64,000 nucleotides of DNA, taken from assembly GCA_015232555.1 (NCBI GenBank), contig JADFZJ010000006.1, forward strand, positions 17,272-81,271. Direction: 5' to 3'. Of this stretch, positions 34,208 through 43,298 are shown piece by piece (within the stretch, counting starts at the first letter, position 1; every line of letters begins with the position of its first letter). A model generated the notes under the pieces. That model made no database searches, had not been told where the DNA came from, and saw nothing but the letters and a program-made list of their open reading frames with translations. A program made the translations under genes and the position numbers. Source of the DNA: Desulfamplus sp. (GTDB taxonomy: Bacteria > Desulfobacterota > Desulfobacteria > Desulfobacterales > Desulfobacteraceae).

Positions 34208-35071
34208 TCAGTAAACTTTTGGTTTAGAAAAACCTCTACCCATAACATTAAATGTGTTTTCAGTAATCATAAATGCTTCTGGATCAATTGTTATTACAGC
34301 CTCTTCAAGACGTTTAAGCTGGTAATTATGTACAACTGTCAAAAGCATTTTTCTCTCTTCACCGCTATATGCTCCTATACCATTCAGAAAAGTAGCCCCT
34401 CTATGTAACTCTTCTGTAATAACTTTGGCTATTTCTTCGCTGCTGTTTGAAATAATCAAAATCATTTTCCTCTGATTGAACATTGTTAAAACATAATCAA
34501 GAACTTGAGAGGTTACAAAACTTAAGGCAATTGAGTATAGCACAAGGTCAGTTTCAAGGCTGCCAAAACTGCCGATAAAAAGAATCATGTTAAATATAAA
34601 GAAAAATGTCCCAAGACGTATGCTAAACTTCTGGTTCAATATAATGCCGATAATATCCAAGCCACCAAGAGAGCCAAGAGAATGAAGGGTAATGCCTCCG
34701 CCGACTCCAAGAATAGCTCCCCCTGCAAGAATAGCAAGAAAGGGGTCTTTTATCTCAATCTGAAAAGAGAGAATTTCCATGAATATAGAAACAGCTATCA
34801 TTCCACAGAGGCTGTAAAAAAAGAATCGTCTGCTTACAAAAACCCACCCTAATACAAACAGAGGTATATTTATAATAAAATACCAAAGACCTGGTGATAG
34901 TATGCCTGTAAGATAATAAATTAAAAGACATACACCTGAAATTCCCCCTGTTATAAAACCGTGTGGTATTACAATGGCATTTACACCAATACTGAAAATT
35001 AGAGAACCTGTCATAATCAAGGTGAGATTCCAGAAAATCGAGGATATCAGCCGTTTTCTTTCCGCACTCAT
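34208..35071 (-). CDS. YitT family membrane protein (DUF161/DUF2179)
   Basis: A 287-residue protein. About five membrane helices in residues 12-195 include INAIVIPHGFITGGISGVCL-type (here VIPHGFITGGISGVCLLIYY) and ILGVGGGITLHSLGSLGGLD, signatures of the YitT family. The C-terminal cytoplasmic DUF2179 domain contains KMILIISNSSEEIAKVITEE, RGATFLNGIGAYSGEERKML and EAFMITENTFNVMGRGF. The substrate and role are unknown; the family is assumed to transport small molecules. It stands alone, convergent with the radical SAM gene. Confidence 0.88.
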   Translation of the reverse strand: MSAERKRLISSIFWNLTLIMTGSLIFSIGVNAIVIPHGFITGGISGVCLLIYYLTGILSPGLWYFIINIPLFVLGWVFVSRRFFFYSLCGMIAVSIFMEILSFQIEIKDPFLAILAGGAILGVGGGITLHSLGSLGGLDIIGIILNQKFSIRLGTFFFIFNMILFIGSFGSLETDLVLYSIALSFVTSQVLDYVLTMFNQRKMILIISNSSEEIAKVITEELHRGATFLNGIGAYSGEERKMLLTVVHNYQLKRLEEAVITIDPEAFMITENTFNVMGRGFSKPKVY

Positions 35072-35210
35072 TTTTTTATTTATTCCAATATAAATAATTA
35101 GTTCATTTGTATATATTATTCAACATAATAACAATAATGTTGATTCCAACTAAACAAAGGTGAGGCGTATAGCTCTATTCAGAATACAAGTCAAGCAGTT
35201 TAAGATTAAT

Positions 35211-36326
35211 TCAGCATATCCTTGGCAGTTGCTCTCCTGTTAGCATATCGACAATTCTAAAGCCTCCGATAGACGTTTTAAGAAAGACTCCAGATCGTTC
35301 CAATGGTTTATCAGAGTTTTCAATTCCAACCACCTCGCCTATTATTGCAGCATCTTTTCCATATTCATCCTGTCTGATAGCCTCAAGCACTCTGTTTGTA
35401 GATTCAGGTGATACAACAGCTAAAAGTTTTCCTTCATTGGCAAGATAGAGAGGATCAAATCCTAAAAGCTCACACATTCCCCTGACAGAATCTTTTATTG
35501 GAAGAGCATCTTCCCAGATATTTATACGAACATTAGATTGAGATGCAATCTCATTTAAAGTTGTGCCAACCCCGCCGCGGGTAGGGTCGCGAAGCACATG
35601 AACTCTATAATTAAAATTAGATGCTGAGTTACTTGAATCAGTCGGGCATTTATCAGTCGGGCTTTGCTCAATAACTCTTTTATCAATCAGGCTTTGATTT
35701 AAAATCCTTTTTACCATCTGATTGAGCGGAGCAGTATCGCTTTTAATGTCAGAGTCAAATTTAAGATTTTCTCTGCTGCTCAATATTGTAATGCCGTGAT
35801 CTGCAATTGTTCCGCTGATAATTACCTTATCTCCAGCTTTTGCATTGCTTCCAGAAAGATTAACCCCTTTTGGTATTACGCCTAACCCTGATGTGTTGAT
35901 AAAAATTTTATCAGCTTTTCCTTTAGGAACGACTTTGGTATCTCCAGTTACAACAAACACACCAGCCTTTTTTGCAGCCTCTGCCATGCTGTTTAAAATT
36001 ATTTTCAGATCATCTGTAGAAAACCCTTCTTCTAAAATCAACGCAGCACTTATATATTTAGGGTCCCCCCCGCACATTGCAATATCATTGACTGTTCCGT
36101 TTATGGCAAGCTCACCAATATTGCCGCCCGGAAAAAATATTGGATCAACAACATAAGAGTCAGTGGAGAATGCTATGCGGGTTCCAGTTCCAATATTTAT
36201 GATTGCTCCATCATCAAGTCTTGATAGCATATCATTATTAAACAGAGGTAGTATCATCTCTTTTAAAAGAGAATGGGCGATTTTTCCGCCGCTGCCGTGA
36301 TCTAAAAGTATTCTATTTTTATCCAT
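35211..36326 (-). CDS. hypE: Hydrogenase maturation protein HypE
   Basis: A 371-residue PurM-like enzyme. It dehydrates the S-carboxamide on its C-terminal cysteine to thiocyanate, supplying CN ligands for the NiFe site. It starts RILLDHGSGGKIAHSLLKEM and ends with the required PRIC-type tail (QLPRIC), with the cysteine last. It contains FSTDSYVVDPIFFPGGNIGE, VVTGDTKVVPKGKAD and RDPTRGGVGTTLNEIA. About residues 209-237 form an insert not found in typical 335-345-residue HypE. It reads VIEQSPTDKCPTDSSNSASN and is encoded by near-repeats around 35615-35700. The gene is 6 bp downstream of hypD. Confidence 0.96.
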   Translation of the reverse strand: MDKNRILLDHGSGGKIAHSLLKEMILPLFNNDMLSRLDDGAIINIGTGTRIAFSTDSYVVDPIFFPGGNIGELAINGTVNDIAMCGGDPKYISAALILEEGFSTDDLKIILNSMAEAAKKAGVFVVTGDTKVVPKGKADKIFINTSGLGVIPKGVNLSGSNAKAGDKVIISGTIADHGITILSSRENLKFDSDIKSDTAPLNQMVKRILNQSLIDKRVIEQSPTDKCPTDSSNSASNFNYRVHVLRDPTRGGVGTTLNEIASQSNVRINIWEDALPIKDSVRGMCELLGFDPLYLANEGKLLAVVSPESTNRVLEAIRQDEYGKDAAIIGEVVGIENSDKPLERSGVFLKTSIGGFRIVDMLTGEQLPRIC

Positions 36327-36332
36327 AATTTT

Positions 36333-37508
36333 TTACAATCCTTTGTATCTATAATAGGCAGCACAAGAGCCTTCACTTGAGACCATACACGGACCAACCG
36401 GGTGGGCAGGAGTGCACTTTTTCCCATACATCATACACTGTTCAGGTGTTTTCAGCCCCATCAAAATTTGACCACAGGCACAACCAACTGGCTCAGGAGT
36501 ATCTTTAAGTTCAAGATTGAATTTTTTTAGAGCGTCAAAACTTTTATAACTATCTCTTAATCGCATGCCGCTTTCTGGAATATGACCAATTCCTCTCCAT
36601 ACTGAATCAGCAGGCTCAAAAACTTGATTCATAATCTGCACTGCCTTTACATTTCCAAACTGGGATACTGCACGCTCATACCCATTTTCAAGAGCAGGCA
36701 GTCCCGAAATCTGCTGCGTTACAAGCATTAAAATTGCTTTTAAAATATCAAGAGGCTCAAACCCTGCAATAACAGATGGAACTTTATATTTATCAAACAC
36801 GTCTTTATATCCATCAACGCCTGTAATTACAGAGACATGACCGGGTAGAATAAAACCGTCAATTTGAGTCGCAGGAGTCTCCATCAAAGCAGCAAGAGCA
36901 GGAGGTGTCAGCTTGTGGGCAGAGTGTATGGAAAAATTGTCAATGCCACGCTCTGATGCCATTAAAATTGAAGCTGCAACTGTCGGTGTTGTGGTCTCAA
37001 AACCTACTCCGCAAAAAACAACCTCTTTAGCTTGATTAGTTTTATTAGCAGAATTAGCTTGATTACAGTTACAAGTAACTCCTTGATTAGCCGCTGCAAT
37101 CTCCACAGCATCAAATACAGAATAGACAACTCTTATATCTCTTCCGTCTGCCTTCTCTTTTTGAAGAGATGAAAAAGTTCCGGGCACCTTCATCAAATCG
37201 CCGAATGTTGTTAAAATAACATTATCCTGCTTGGAAAGCTCAATAAAAGCATCAATATCCTTCTGGGCAGTAACGCACACGGGACAGCCTGGACCAGACA
37301 GAAGCTCAATAGTATGAGGCAGAACGCTTCTAATACCATGCCGAAATATCGACATTGTGTGGGTGCCGCACACCTCCATTAACCTTAATCTTTTTTTTGC
37401 TTTGATTGAGCCTGAGCTGTGTAAAGCCTCTATTTTCTCTTTAATGCTCTCAATCAAAACCTTTGCAAGCTGGCTGTCTCTATATTCGCTAACGTATTTT
37501 AATGCCAT
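36333..37508 (-). CDS. hypD: Hydrogenase maturation protein HypD
   Basis: A 391-residue scaffold with a [4Fe-4S] cluster on which the Fe(CN)2CO group of NiFe hydrogenase is assembled with HypC. Family motifs: LMEVCGTHTMSIFRHGI, LLSGPGCPVCVTAQKDIDA, ILTTFGDLMKVPG, VVFCGVGFETTTPTVA, ILPGHVSVITG, and the cysteine-rich C-terminus PVGCACGQILMGLKTPEQC...KKCTPAHPVGPCMVSSEGSC. A short insert at about residues 141-161 (CNCNQANSANKTNQAK) comes from AGCTTGATTAG-like repeats at 37025-37085. The gene is between hypF and hypE on the minus strand. Confidence 0.96.
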   Translation of the reverse strand: MALKYVSEYRDSQLAKVLIESIKEKIEALHSSGSIKAKKRLRLMEVCGTHTMSIFRHGIRSVLPHTIELLSGPGCPVCVTAQKDIDAFIELSKQDNVILTTFGDLMKVPGTFSSLQKEKADGRDIRVVYSVFDAVEIAAANQGVTCNCNQANSANKTNQAKEVVFCGVGFETTTPTVAASILMASERGIDNFSIHSAHKLTPPALAALMETPATQIDGFILPGHVSVITGVDGYKDVFDKYKVPSVIAGFEPLDILKAILMLVTQQISGLPALENGYERAVSQFGNVKAVQIMNQVFEPADSVWRGIGHIPESGMRLRDSYKSFDALKKFNLELKDTPEPVGCACGQILMGLKTPEQCMMYGKKCTPAHPVGPCMVSSEGSCAAYYRYKGL

Positions 37509-37593
37509 TAGATAATTTCCTTACCCACCTCTGAATATCACTCTGTTTTTTTAACACTATCAGATAATATTATTATATCTAAAGTTTTGCGTG

Positions 37594-40359
37594 TCACTGT
37601 GCTATATTATGATTATGTTTTTCAGCAATAACCTTCATCTTTGCAATAACCACCTGCCCCAAAGATATTCCTCCATCATTTGATGGCACTCTCTTATGGC
37701 TATATACTGTAAAACCCTTTTTTTCAAGTGCATGAGTCATACCTGTTAAAATCAAAACGTTGTTAAACACTCCGCCGCTTAAAACTACCCGCTTCAATCC
37801 AGTCTCACTGCTCACTTTTTCTGCTGCACAGGCAAAGCTCTCAATAACTGTCTGATGAAATTTGGAGCTGATAGACTCAATCGGAATAAAGTTTTGAATA
37901 TCATTCACAACCTCTTTTATAAGCGGAATAAGATCAATTATAAAAAAATTTTGCTCTTCATCTTTTTTAATATCAAAATCATATCGTTCGCTGCTGTTTA
38001 TCTCTCTGCACTTTGCCTGAAGCTCAATAGCTGCCTGACTCTCAAATGTGATGTTATGTCTGATTGAACATAACGAGGACACAGCATCAAAAAGCCTTCC
38101 ACAGCTTGATGTTAGGGGGCAGTTGATCTTTTTCTTAATCATCTGGACAATAAAATCAATTTTGCTTCCTTTATATTTATTCTCTATAACATTAGTGTCG
38201 TTGTTTATAATTTGCTTTATTGAGCCATTAACATCAGCGGCAGCTAACTTATTATCTGAACTTCCACAAATATCTTTAAATAATGGAATTTCAAGATTAA
38301 AAATATCTTCACCAAAAGCAGCATAAAGATAAGATAGAGCCATTCTCCAAGGCTCTCTTGCAGCAGCATCGCCCCCGGGCATTTCAATATATCTAAGATG
38401 TGCCTTTCGCTCAAAATCTAACTCGTTGCACACCAAAACTTCCCCGCCCCAGATATTGCCGTCAACTCCAAGTCCAGTGCCGTCAAGTGCGATTGCAACC
38501 ACATCTCCAGTAATTGAATTTTCAGCCATGCACGAGACAGCATGAGCATGATGATGCTGAACTGGAACAAAGATTATTGGAGGATTATCTTTAAATTTTT
38601 TATCAGCATTTGGATTAGTCTCAATTTGCTGTTTATCAATCTGCTTTTTCTGCTCTTTAAGAGAGTTTGCAAATACGCTGCTCAAATAGTCAGGGTGCAG
38701 ATCGTGGGCAATAACAACTGTTTCTATATTAAATATTTTTTTTAAATGTTTGATGCTCTGTTTGTAAAAATCAAAGACCTTCTCATTTTCAAGGTCTCCG
38801 ATATGCTGGCTTAAAAAAGCCATATTGCCAGAAGTTAAGCAGACAGTATTTTTGAGACCAGCACCGCAGCCAAGCACTGAAATTTTTTTATCAGCTAAAT
38901 TGATTAATTCAGGTAAAATTATAGGAATTGGTGCATATCCTCTTGAACGCCTGAAAAAACGCGGCACTTTATTTTGCACCTGCATAATTGAATCATCAGC
39001 ACGAAAATAGATATCTCTGTTATGTAGAAGACAATAGTCTGCAATGTGAGAAAAGGCATCAAGAGCATCTTGATTATCAATAGATAGAGGCTCTCCGCTT
39101 CTATTTCCGCTGGTCATAACAAGAATTGATGGTCCCTTTTCAAGTAAAAGATAGTGCAACGGAGTATATGGAAGCATTACGCCTAAAAATGGGTTGTTAG
39201 GTGCAATTTCAGACTTGACTACATATTCACTATTTTTACCTACAAGCGTGCCATTTTTATTCAAGATGTTATTACTTAGATCACTTAGAAAACTCTTCTT
39301 ATCAGTTAAATTACGCTTCTTTTTTGTAAGAAGAACTATAGGGCGGTGATACGACTCAAGAAGCTCTCTCTCCACTAAAGTTATATCAACTAAATGCTCT
39401 ACTGCCTCAACTGAACGAGCCATTAATGCAAATGGTTTGTGAGGTCTATTTTTCCGCCTTCTCAGCTCTGCCACAGCATCGGAATTCATAGCATCAACTG
39501 CTAAATGAAACCCACCAAGCCCTTTTATCGCAAGAATTTTTCCCTGTTTGAGCAACTTTGAGGCTAAATTTAATGCAGTCTCATTGTTTTTGCTCTCACT
39601 GTCCAAATAATCATCTATTTTTTTATTGTTGTCGTTAGCAATTTCTTGACCTGAACTATCTACAAGAGACAGATGCGGACCGCAAACAGGGCAGGCATTG
39701 GGCTGGGCATGAAATCGCCTGTCAAATGGATCGTCATACTCTTTCTGACATTGACTGCACATTTCAAAACTATCCATTGAAGTTTTAGCCCGATCATAAG
39801 GGACATCTTTAATTATTGTGTATCTTGGACCACAGTTTGTGCAGTTGATAAACGGATAGCCACATCTTCGGTCATTTGGGTCTTGGATTTCCCGAATGCA
39901 GTCAGAGCATACAGAGACATCAGGGGATATCAATGTCAATGTTGCTCTATTATCCATTGTATTATCATTTGTTTGATTATCCAGACTTTTTTTACTGTTT
40001 TTAGAAAGTGATGGGTATTCACTACTTTTGGAGATCTCAAAATCTTTATAGTGTGATGGATCAATTGAGCGGCAGTTAATTTCAGAAATAATTGCAAGAG
40101 GCGGTTTTTTATCTATTATATCAACCTTAAATTTCTCTATATTATCCAAATTATCTAAATCATTCTCTAAGCTATTACCTAAAATATCTGAATTATTACC
40201 TAAGTTGGTTTCAATAATAATAGTAACCCCTTTAGCTGTATTGAACACCTCCCCTTTAAAACCGTAATGGTGAGCTAATTGGAAAATAAAAGGGCGAAAT
40301 CCAACCCCCTGAACAACACCGCTAATGTTGAACTCTTTTGCAACAATTGGGCTATTCAT
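37594..40359 (-). CDS. hypF: Carbamoyltransferase HypF
   Basis: Transfers carbamoyl from carbamoyl phosphate to HypE to begin cyanide ligand synthesis. It has 921 residues against about 750-780 usual. Domains in order are: acylphosphatase (ISGVVQGVGFRPFIFQLAHH); two zinc fingers (VCSDCIREI, INCTNCGPRY, MCSQCQKEYDD, ACPVCGPH); a YrdC domain (ILAIKGLGGFHLAVDA; RRKNRPHKPFALMAR; VMTSGNRSGEPL); and a Kae1-like domain (VPVQHHHAHAVSCMAE; IALDGTGLGVDGNIWGGE; RVVLSGGVFNN). The extra length is Asn/Asp/Lys-rich inserts at about residues 45-73, 106-134, 240-262, 350-390, 567-595 and 697-725, placed between conserved segments. All catalytic motifs are intact. It lies 12 bp after hypC and 85 bp before hypD. 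Confidence 0.96.
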   Translation of the reverse strand: MNSPIVAKEFNISGVVQGVGFRPFIFQLAHHYGFKGEVFNTAKGVTIIIETNLGNNSDILGNSLENDLDNLDNIEKFKVDIIDKKPPLAIISEINCRSIDPSHYKDFEISKSSEYPSLSKNSKKSLDNQTNDNTMDNRATLTLISPDVSVCSDCIREIQDPNDRRCGYPFINCTNCGPRYTIIKDVPYDRAKTSMDSFEMCSQCQKEYDDPFDRRFHAQPNACPVCGPHLSLVDSSGQEIANDNNKKIDDYLDSESKNNETALNLASKLLKQGKILAIKGLGGFHLAVDAMNSDAVAELRRRKNRPHKPFALMARSVEAVEHLVDITLVERELLESYHRPIVLLTKKKRNLTDKKSFLSDLSNNILNKNGTLVGKNSEYVVKSEIAPNNPFLGVMLPYTPLHYLLLEKGPSILVMTSGNRSGEPLSIDNQDALDAFSHIADYCLLHNRDIYFRADDSIMQVQNKVPRFFRRSRGYAPIPIILPELINLADKKISVLGCGAGLKNTVCLTSGNMAFLSQHIGDLENEKVFDFYKQSIKHLKKIFNIETVVIAHDLHPDYLSSVFANSLKEQKKQIDKQQIETNPNADKKFKDNPPIIFVPVQHHHAHAVSCMAENSITGDVVAIALDGTGLGVDGNIWGGEVLVCNELDFERKAHLRYIEMPGGDAAAREPWRMALSYLYAAFGEDIFNLEIPLFKDICGSSDNKLAAADVNGSIKQIINNDTNVIENKYKGSKIDFIVQMIKKKINCPLTSSCGRLFDAVSSLCSIRHNITFESQAAIELQAKCREINSSERYDFDIKKDEEQNFFIIDLIPLIKEVVNDIQNFIPIESISSKFHQTVIESFACAAEKVSSETGLKRVVLSGGVFNNVLILTGMTHALEKKGFTVYSHKRVPSNDGGISLGQVVIAKMKVIAEKHNHNIAQ

Positions 40360-40371
40360 TTGCAGTAAACA

Positions 40372-40659
40372 TTAATAGTTAGCATCAGGGTTAGGATCAG
40401 TTACAGTTGGATTTACATTGTCAAGAGTCATAATGTTATTATCCGCAAACTTTAGCATATCCCTCATATCTTGAATAGTCTGATGGGCTGCATCTTCGTC
40501 AATTTTACTTATTGCAAAGCCAGCATGAACAATCACATAATCTCCAAGTTTAACATCATCAAGCAGCATGAGACTTGCATCTCTTCTCACGCCATCAACG
40601 TCAACAACTGCAACACTGTTTTTAATTTCAATAACTTTTGATGGAACTGCAAGGCACAT
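40372..40659 (-). CDS. hypC: Hydrogenase maturation chaperone HypC
   Basis: A 95-residue chaperone that carries the Fe(CN)2CO precursor between HypD and the large subunit. It begins MCLAVPSKVIEI with the essential Cys2. A VDVDGVRRDASLMLLDDVKL segment follows, then DYVIVHAGFAISKIDEDAAH, as in HypC. It is first in the hypC-hypF-hypD-hypE series. The Asn/Asp-rich C-terminal tail (TLDNVNPTVTDPNPDANY) exceeds the usual length. hypA, hypB and hydrogenase structural genes are absent from the window. Confidence 0.95.
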   Translation of the reverse strand: MCLAVPSKVIEIKNSVAVVDVDGVRRDASLMLLDDVKLGDYVIVHAGFAISKIDEDAAHQTIQDMRDMLKFADNNIMTLDNVNPTVTDPNPDANY

Positions 40660-40732
40660 TTTTTTATTATTACTCCTTTATCATGTAAAAAATCTTACCG
40701 TTAATCTCTTTATTTAATAAAAATTCTGTAAT

Positions 40733-40778
40733 AAAAAACCCACTGTTCATCTCTAAAAAGAGGGGAGCAGTGGGTTTG
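40733..40778 (-). terminator. Rho-independent terminator after dsrMKJOP
   Basis: On the minus strand AAACCCACTG pairs with CAGTGGGTTT around a loop that itself can pair (CTCCCCTCTT...AGAG), and a run of six T follows. It lies about 90 bp after the dsrP stop and upstream of hypC, so it separates the dsr and hyp operons. Confidence 0.9.
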
Positions 40779-40868
40779 GATCGTTTGATTTTGATTAAAT
40801 TTTGTAAGTTAGAGGATATTCGTTATATAATACCTTAAAATTTTACAAATTTAACTCAAAAAATATGC

Positions 40869-42026
40869 TTATCCTCTTACCTCTTCTTTAACTGTTGCTG
40901 CAAGTTTAAAAAGAACAGTTAAGATAAGAAGTCCAGTTGCAAGAACGCCAAGGCTTATAACCACCTCTGGAACTGTGGGAGCATACTCTGTAACATGATG
41001 CAGCGGGTTAGGTACAAATCCACCTGAGATCATTCCAAGACTCTTATCAATCCATGTTCCAATAAAGATCATGATGCAGGTAAATGGAAGAAGTGTCTGG
41101 TTGTTTCGAAAGGCTGGAACAACTAAAAGACCAATCCCTATGAACATCAAAATCATTGATGTCCACATCCATGGAACAAGTGCATTGTGTCCATGAAGAC
41201 CAAAGAAAAGATATTGAATGTGGGTCATGTGTCCTGGAATTTTGCTGTAAAATACAACAAAAACTTCGCAGAAGAAGAAGAACACATTTGCAATCAAAGC
41301 GTAGCATACAATCTTTGAAAGGGTCTGAATTGCTTCCCAGCCCGGATCAAATTTTGTGAATTTACGCACAAGGTAGCATAAAAGAATCAAGAAAGAAGGA
41401 CCTGCTGCAAACGCAGATGCAAGAAATCTTGGAGCCAAAATTGCAGTAAGCCAGAATCCTCTTCCAGGAAGTCCGCAGTAGAGATATGCTGTAACTGTAT
41501 GGATACCAATTGCAAATGGAATTGAAAGATAAATCAGCGGTTTTGTCCATGCTGGTGGTTTCACCTGATTTCTCTCTGCTTCCAAAACTTTCCAGCCGAT
41601 AACAATATTAAGGAACAGATAACCGTTAAGCACACACATATCCCAAAACAGCATTGAGTTTGGTGTTGGATACAACAGCACATTGAGCATTCTTACAGGC
41701 TGTCCTAAGTCTGCTACAATGAACATAAGGCACATAATCAGCGAGGCTACTGCAAGAAATTCACCTAAAATGGTGATTCTGTGAAAACGCTCGTAATCAT
41801 GCAGGTAGTAGGGGATAACAACCATAACACCTCCGGCAGCAACACCAACAAGAAAGGTGAAATTTGCAATGTAGAATCCCCAAGATACATCACGGCTCAT
41901 GCCGGTAATCATAAGACCATTCATAAACTGGTCGATATAGACTGCAAAAGCAACTGCCATGACTGTTAGCAGAACAGCTAACCATATCCAGTATTTTTTG
42001 CTTCCTTTAATAGCTATTTCAAGCAT
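40869..42026 (-). CDS. dsrP: DsrP, NrfD-like membrane subunit of DsrMKJOP
   Basis: A 385-residue integral membrane quinol-interacting protein with about ten hydrophobic helices. It begins IAIKGSKKYWIWLAVLLTVM, and further in has GLMITGMSRDVSWGFYIANF and GVAAGGVMVVIPYYLHDYER, typical of the NrfD/PsrC family. It forms with DsrO and DsrJ the periplasm-facing electron module of the complex. The gene is last in the operon, 14 bp after dsrO, with GGAGGGGC ribosome-binding site, and is followed by a strong terminator. Confidence 0.95.
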   Translation of the reverse strand: MLEIAIKGSKKYWIWLAVLLTVMAVAFAVYIDQFMNGLMITGMSRDVSWGFYIANFTFLVGVAAGGVMVVIPYYLHDYERFHRITILGEFLAVASLIMCLMFIVADLGQPVRMLNVLLYPTPNSMLFWDMCVLNGYLFLNIVIGWKVLEAERNQVKPPAWTKPLIYLSIPFAIGIHTVTAYLYCGLPGRGFWLTAILAPRFLASAFAAGPSFLILLCYLVRKFTKFDPGWEAIQTLSKIVCYALIANVFFFFCEVFVVFYSKIPGHMTHIQYLFFGLHGHNALVPWMWTSMILMFIGIGLLVVPAFRNNQTLLPFTCIMIFIGTWIDKSLGMISGGFVPNPLHHVTEYAPTVPEVVISLGVLATGLLILTVLFKLAATVKEEVRG

Positions 42027-42040
42027 ATCTAACGCCCCTC

Positions 42041-42907
42041 CTACATGATATAGTAAACAGAAGGCTCAGTTCCAAGCTCCTGTTTACGTCGGATTGCATA
42101 GTTTTCTTTCAAAAGTGCCCTTACTTCAGATTCTGGATCCTCCAAATCTCCGACAACAATCCCACCTTCTGATGCTTCAACACATGCAGGCTGTAAACCT
42201 CTTTCAAGACGCTCTGCACAAAGATTGCATTTTTCAACAACGCCTTTAGAGCGGACAGGGAACTCAGGATTAATCTTCTCAATAAAAGGTCTTGCATCTC
42301 TGAAGTTAAAACTTCTTGAACCATAAGGGCAAGCTGCCATGCAGAAACGGCATCCGATACAACGGTGGAAATCCATTATAACAATACCATCTTCACGTTT
42401 AAATGTCGCCTTTGTAGGACATGCCTGAACACAAGGTGCATTTTTACAGTGGTTGCAGGTTACAAGAAATGGCAGAGATTTGAATTTATCAGCAAGAAAC
42501 TCATCTTCCATTTCAGGAAAAGCATATTTGTAATGCTCTTCCCATATCCACTTGATCTCCTGAGTCTTGTTGACAGGACGTGTATTGGGATACTTCTTCT
42601 CATCAGGCTTATGATCAAAATCAGGAATATTGTGGGCATTGCGACATGCTGCCACAACACCTTCCACAACTTCATCTGTAATTTTGCTTGTATCAATTAC
42701 CATACCCCACCGTTTGGCTTTCAGAACCTCGGCTTTGGGAGTTGTAACAGGCATGTTACTTACAGCATCACCACCACCAGATGCAATAGAGACCGCTTTT
42801 ATAGCTGGAGCTGCACCAATACCAATGGCGGCCGCAGAGATTCCCGCTGCCTTGAGAAAGCCTCTTCTGCTGCTTTTATTCAGAAAATTCTCTCTTTTAT
42901 TTTTCAT
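42041..42907 (-). CDS. dsrO: DsrO, periplasmic ferredoxin subunit of DsrMKJOP
   Basis: A 288-residue iron-sulfur protein with a Tat signal (SSRRGFLKAAGISAAAIGIG). The cluster motifs are CNHCKNAPCVQACPTKA, HRCIGCRFCMAACPYGSRSF and EKCNLCAERLERGLQPACVE, sufficient for several [4Fe-4S] clusters. It passes electrons between DsrJ heme groups and the DsrP quinone site. The start overlaps dsrJ by 11 bp and dsrP follows 14 bp later. Confidence 0.95.
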   Translation of the reverse strand: MKNKRENFLNKSSRRGFLKAAGISAAAIGIGAAPAIKAVSIASGGGDAVSNMPVTTPKAEVLKAKRWGMVIDTSKITDEVVEGVVAACRNAHNIPDFDHKPDEKKYPNTRPVNKTQEIKWIWEEHYKYAFPEMEDEFLADKFKSLPFLVTCNHCKNAPCVQACPTKATFKREDGIVIMDFHRCIGCRFCMAACPYGSRSFNFRDARPFIEKINPEFPVRSKGVVEKCNLCAERLERGLQPACVEASEGGIVVGDLEDPESEVRALLKENYAIRRKQELGTEPSVYYIM

Positions 42908-43298
42908 TGGTTACCTCCTTTGGATCAGTATGGCACTCCCAGCAATAAGGATTAACTGAGGCGTAGTTATGACATTTATCGCAGAACTTGGCTTTATCAG
43001 TGTGACAACCAAGACATGAGTCTTCACCTGTAGAGAGGCTCATGCCAAATGTTTTTCCATTGGTGCTTTTATACATTCTGTCAGAATTTCTCACCACTGA
43101 AGTTCTCCAGTCATTGAGAATAGTCATGTGGTTTGCTCTCATGTCATATTTATCAAGAACACATTTTTTTGCAGCTTTTGCTTTTGCTGATAGCTCTGCC
43201 TCTGGTGCTGCATTGGTGCCGCCAATGTTGAACCAGAAGGGAAAGAGTGCTGCTGCAACAAAAACAACAAGCCCTGCAATGATTGCATTTTTACTCAT
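42897..43298 (-). CDS. dsrJ: DsrJ, triheme cytochrome c subunit of DsrMKJOP
   Basis: A 133-residue protein when started at the ATG at 43298 (MSKNAIIAGLVVFVAAAL), where ATGAGTAA overlaps the dsrK stop by 8 bp. A longer frame to 43361 lies inside dsrK and lacks a signal. The N-terminal hydrophobic helix anchors it in the membrane with the rest in the periplasm. Three heme-binding CxxCH motifs are present: CLGCH (95-99), CDKCH (106-110) and CWECH (119-123), as expected for DsrJ. One DsrJ heme is known for unusual His/Cys ligation. Cys46 in KKCVLDKYDM could be that ligand. Confidence 0.95.
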   Translation of the reverse strand: MSKNAIIAGLVVFVAAALFPFWFNIGGTNAAPEAELSAKAKAAKKCVLDKYDMRANHMTILNDWRTSVVRNSDRMYKSTNGKTFGMSLSTGEDSCLGCHTDKAKFCDKCHNYASVNPYCWECHTDPKEVTNEK

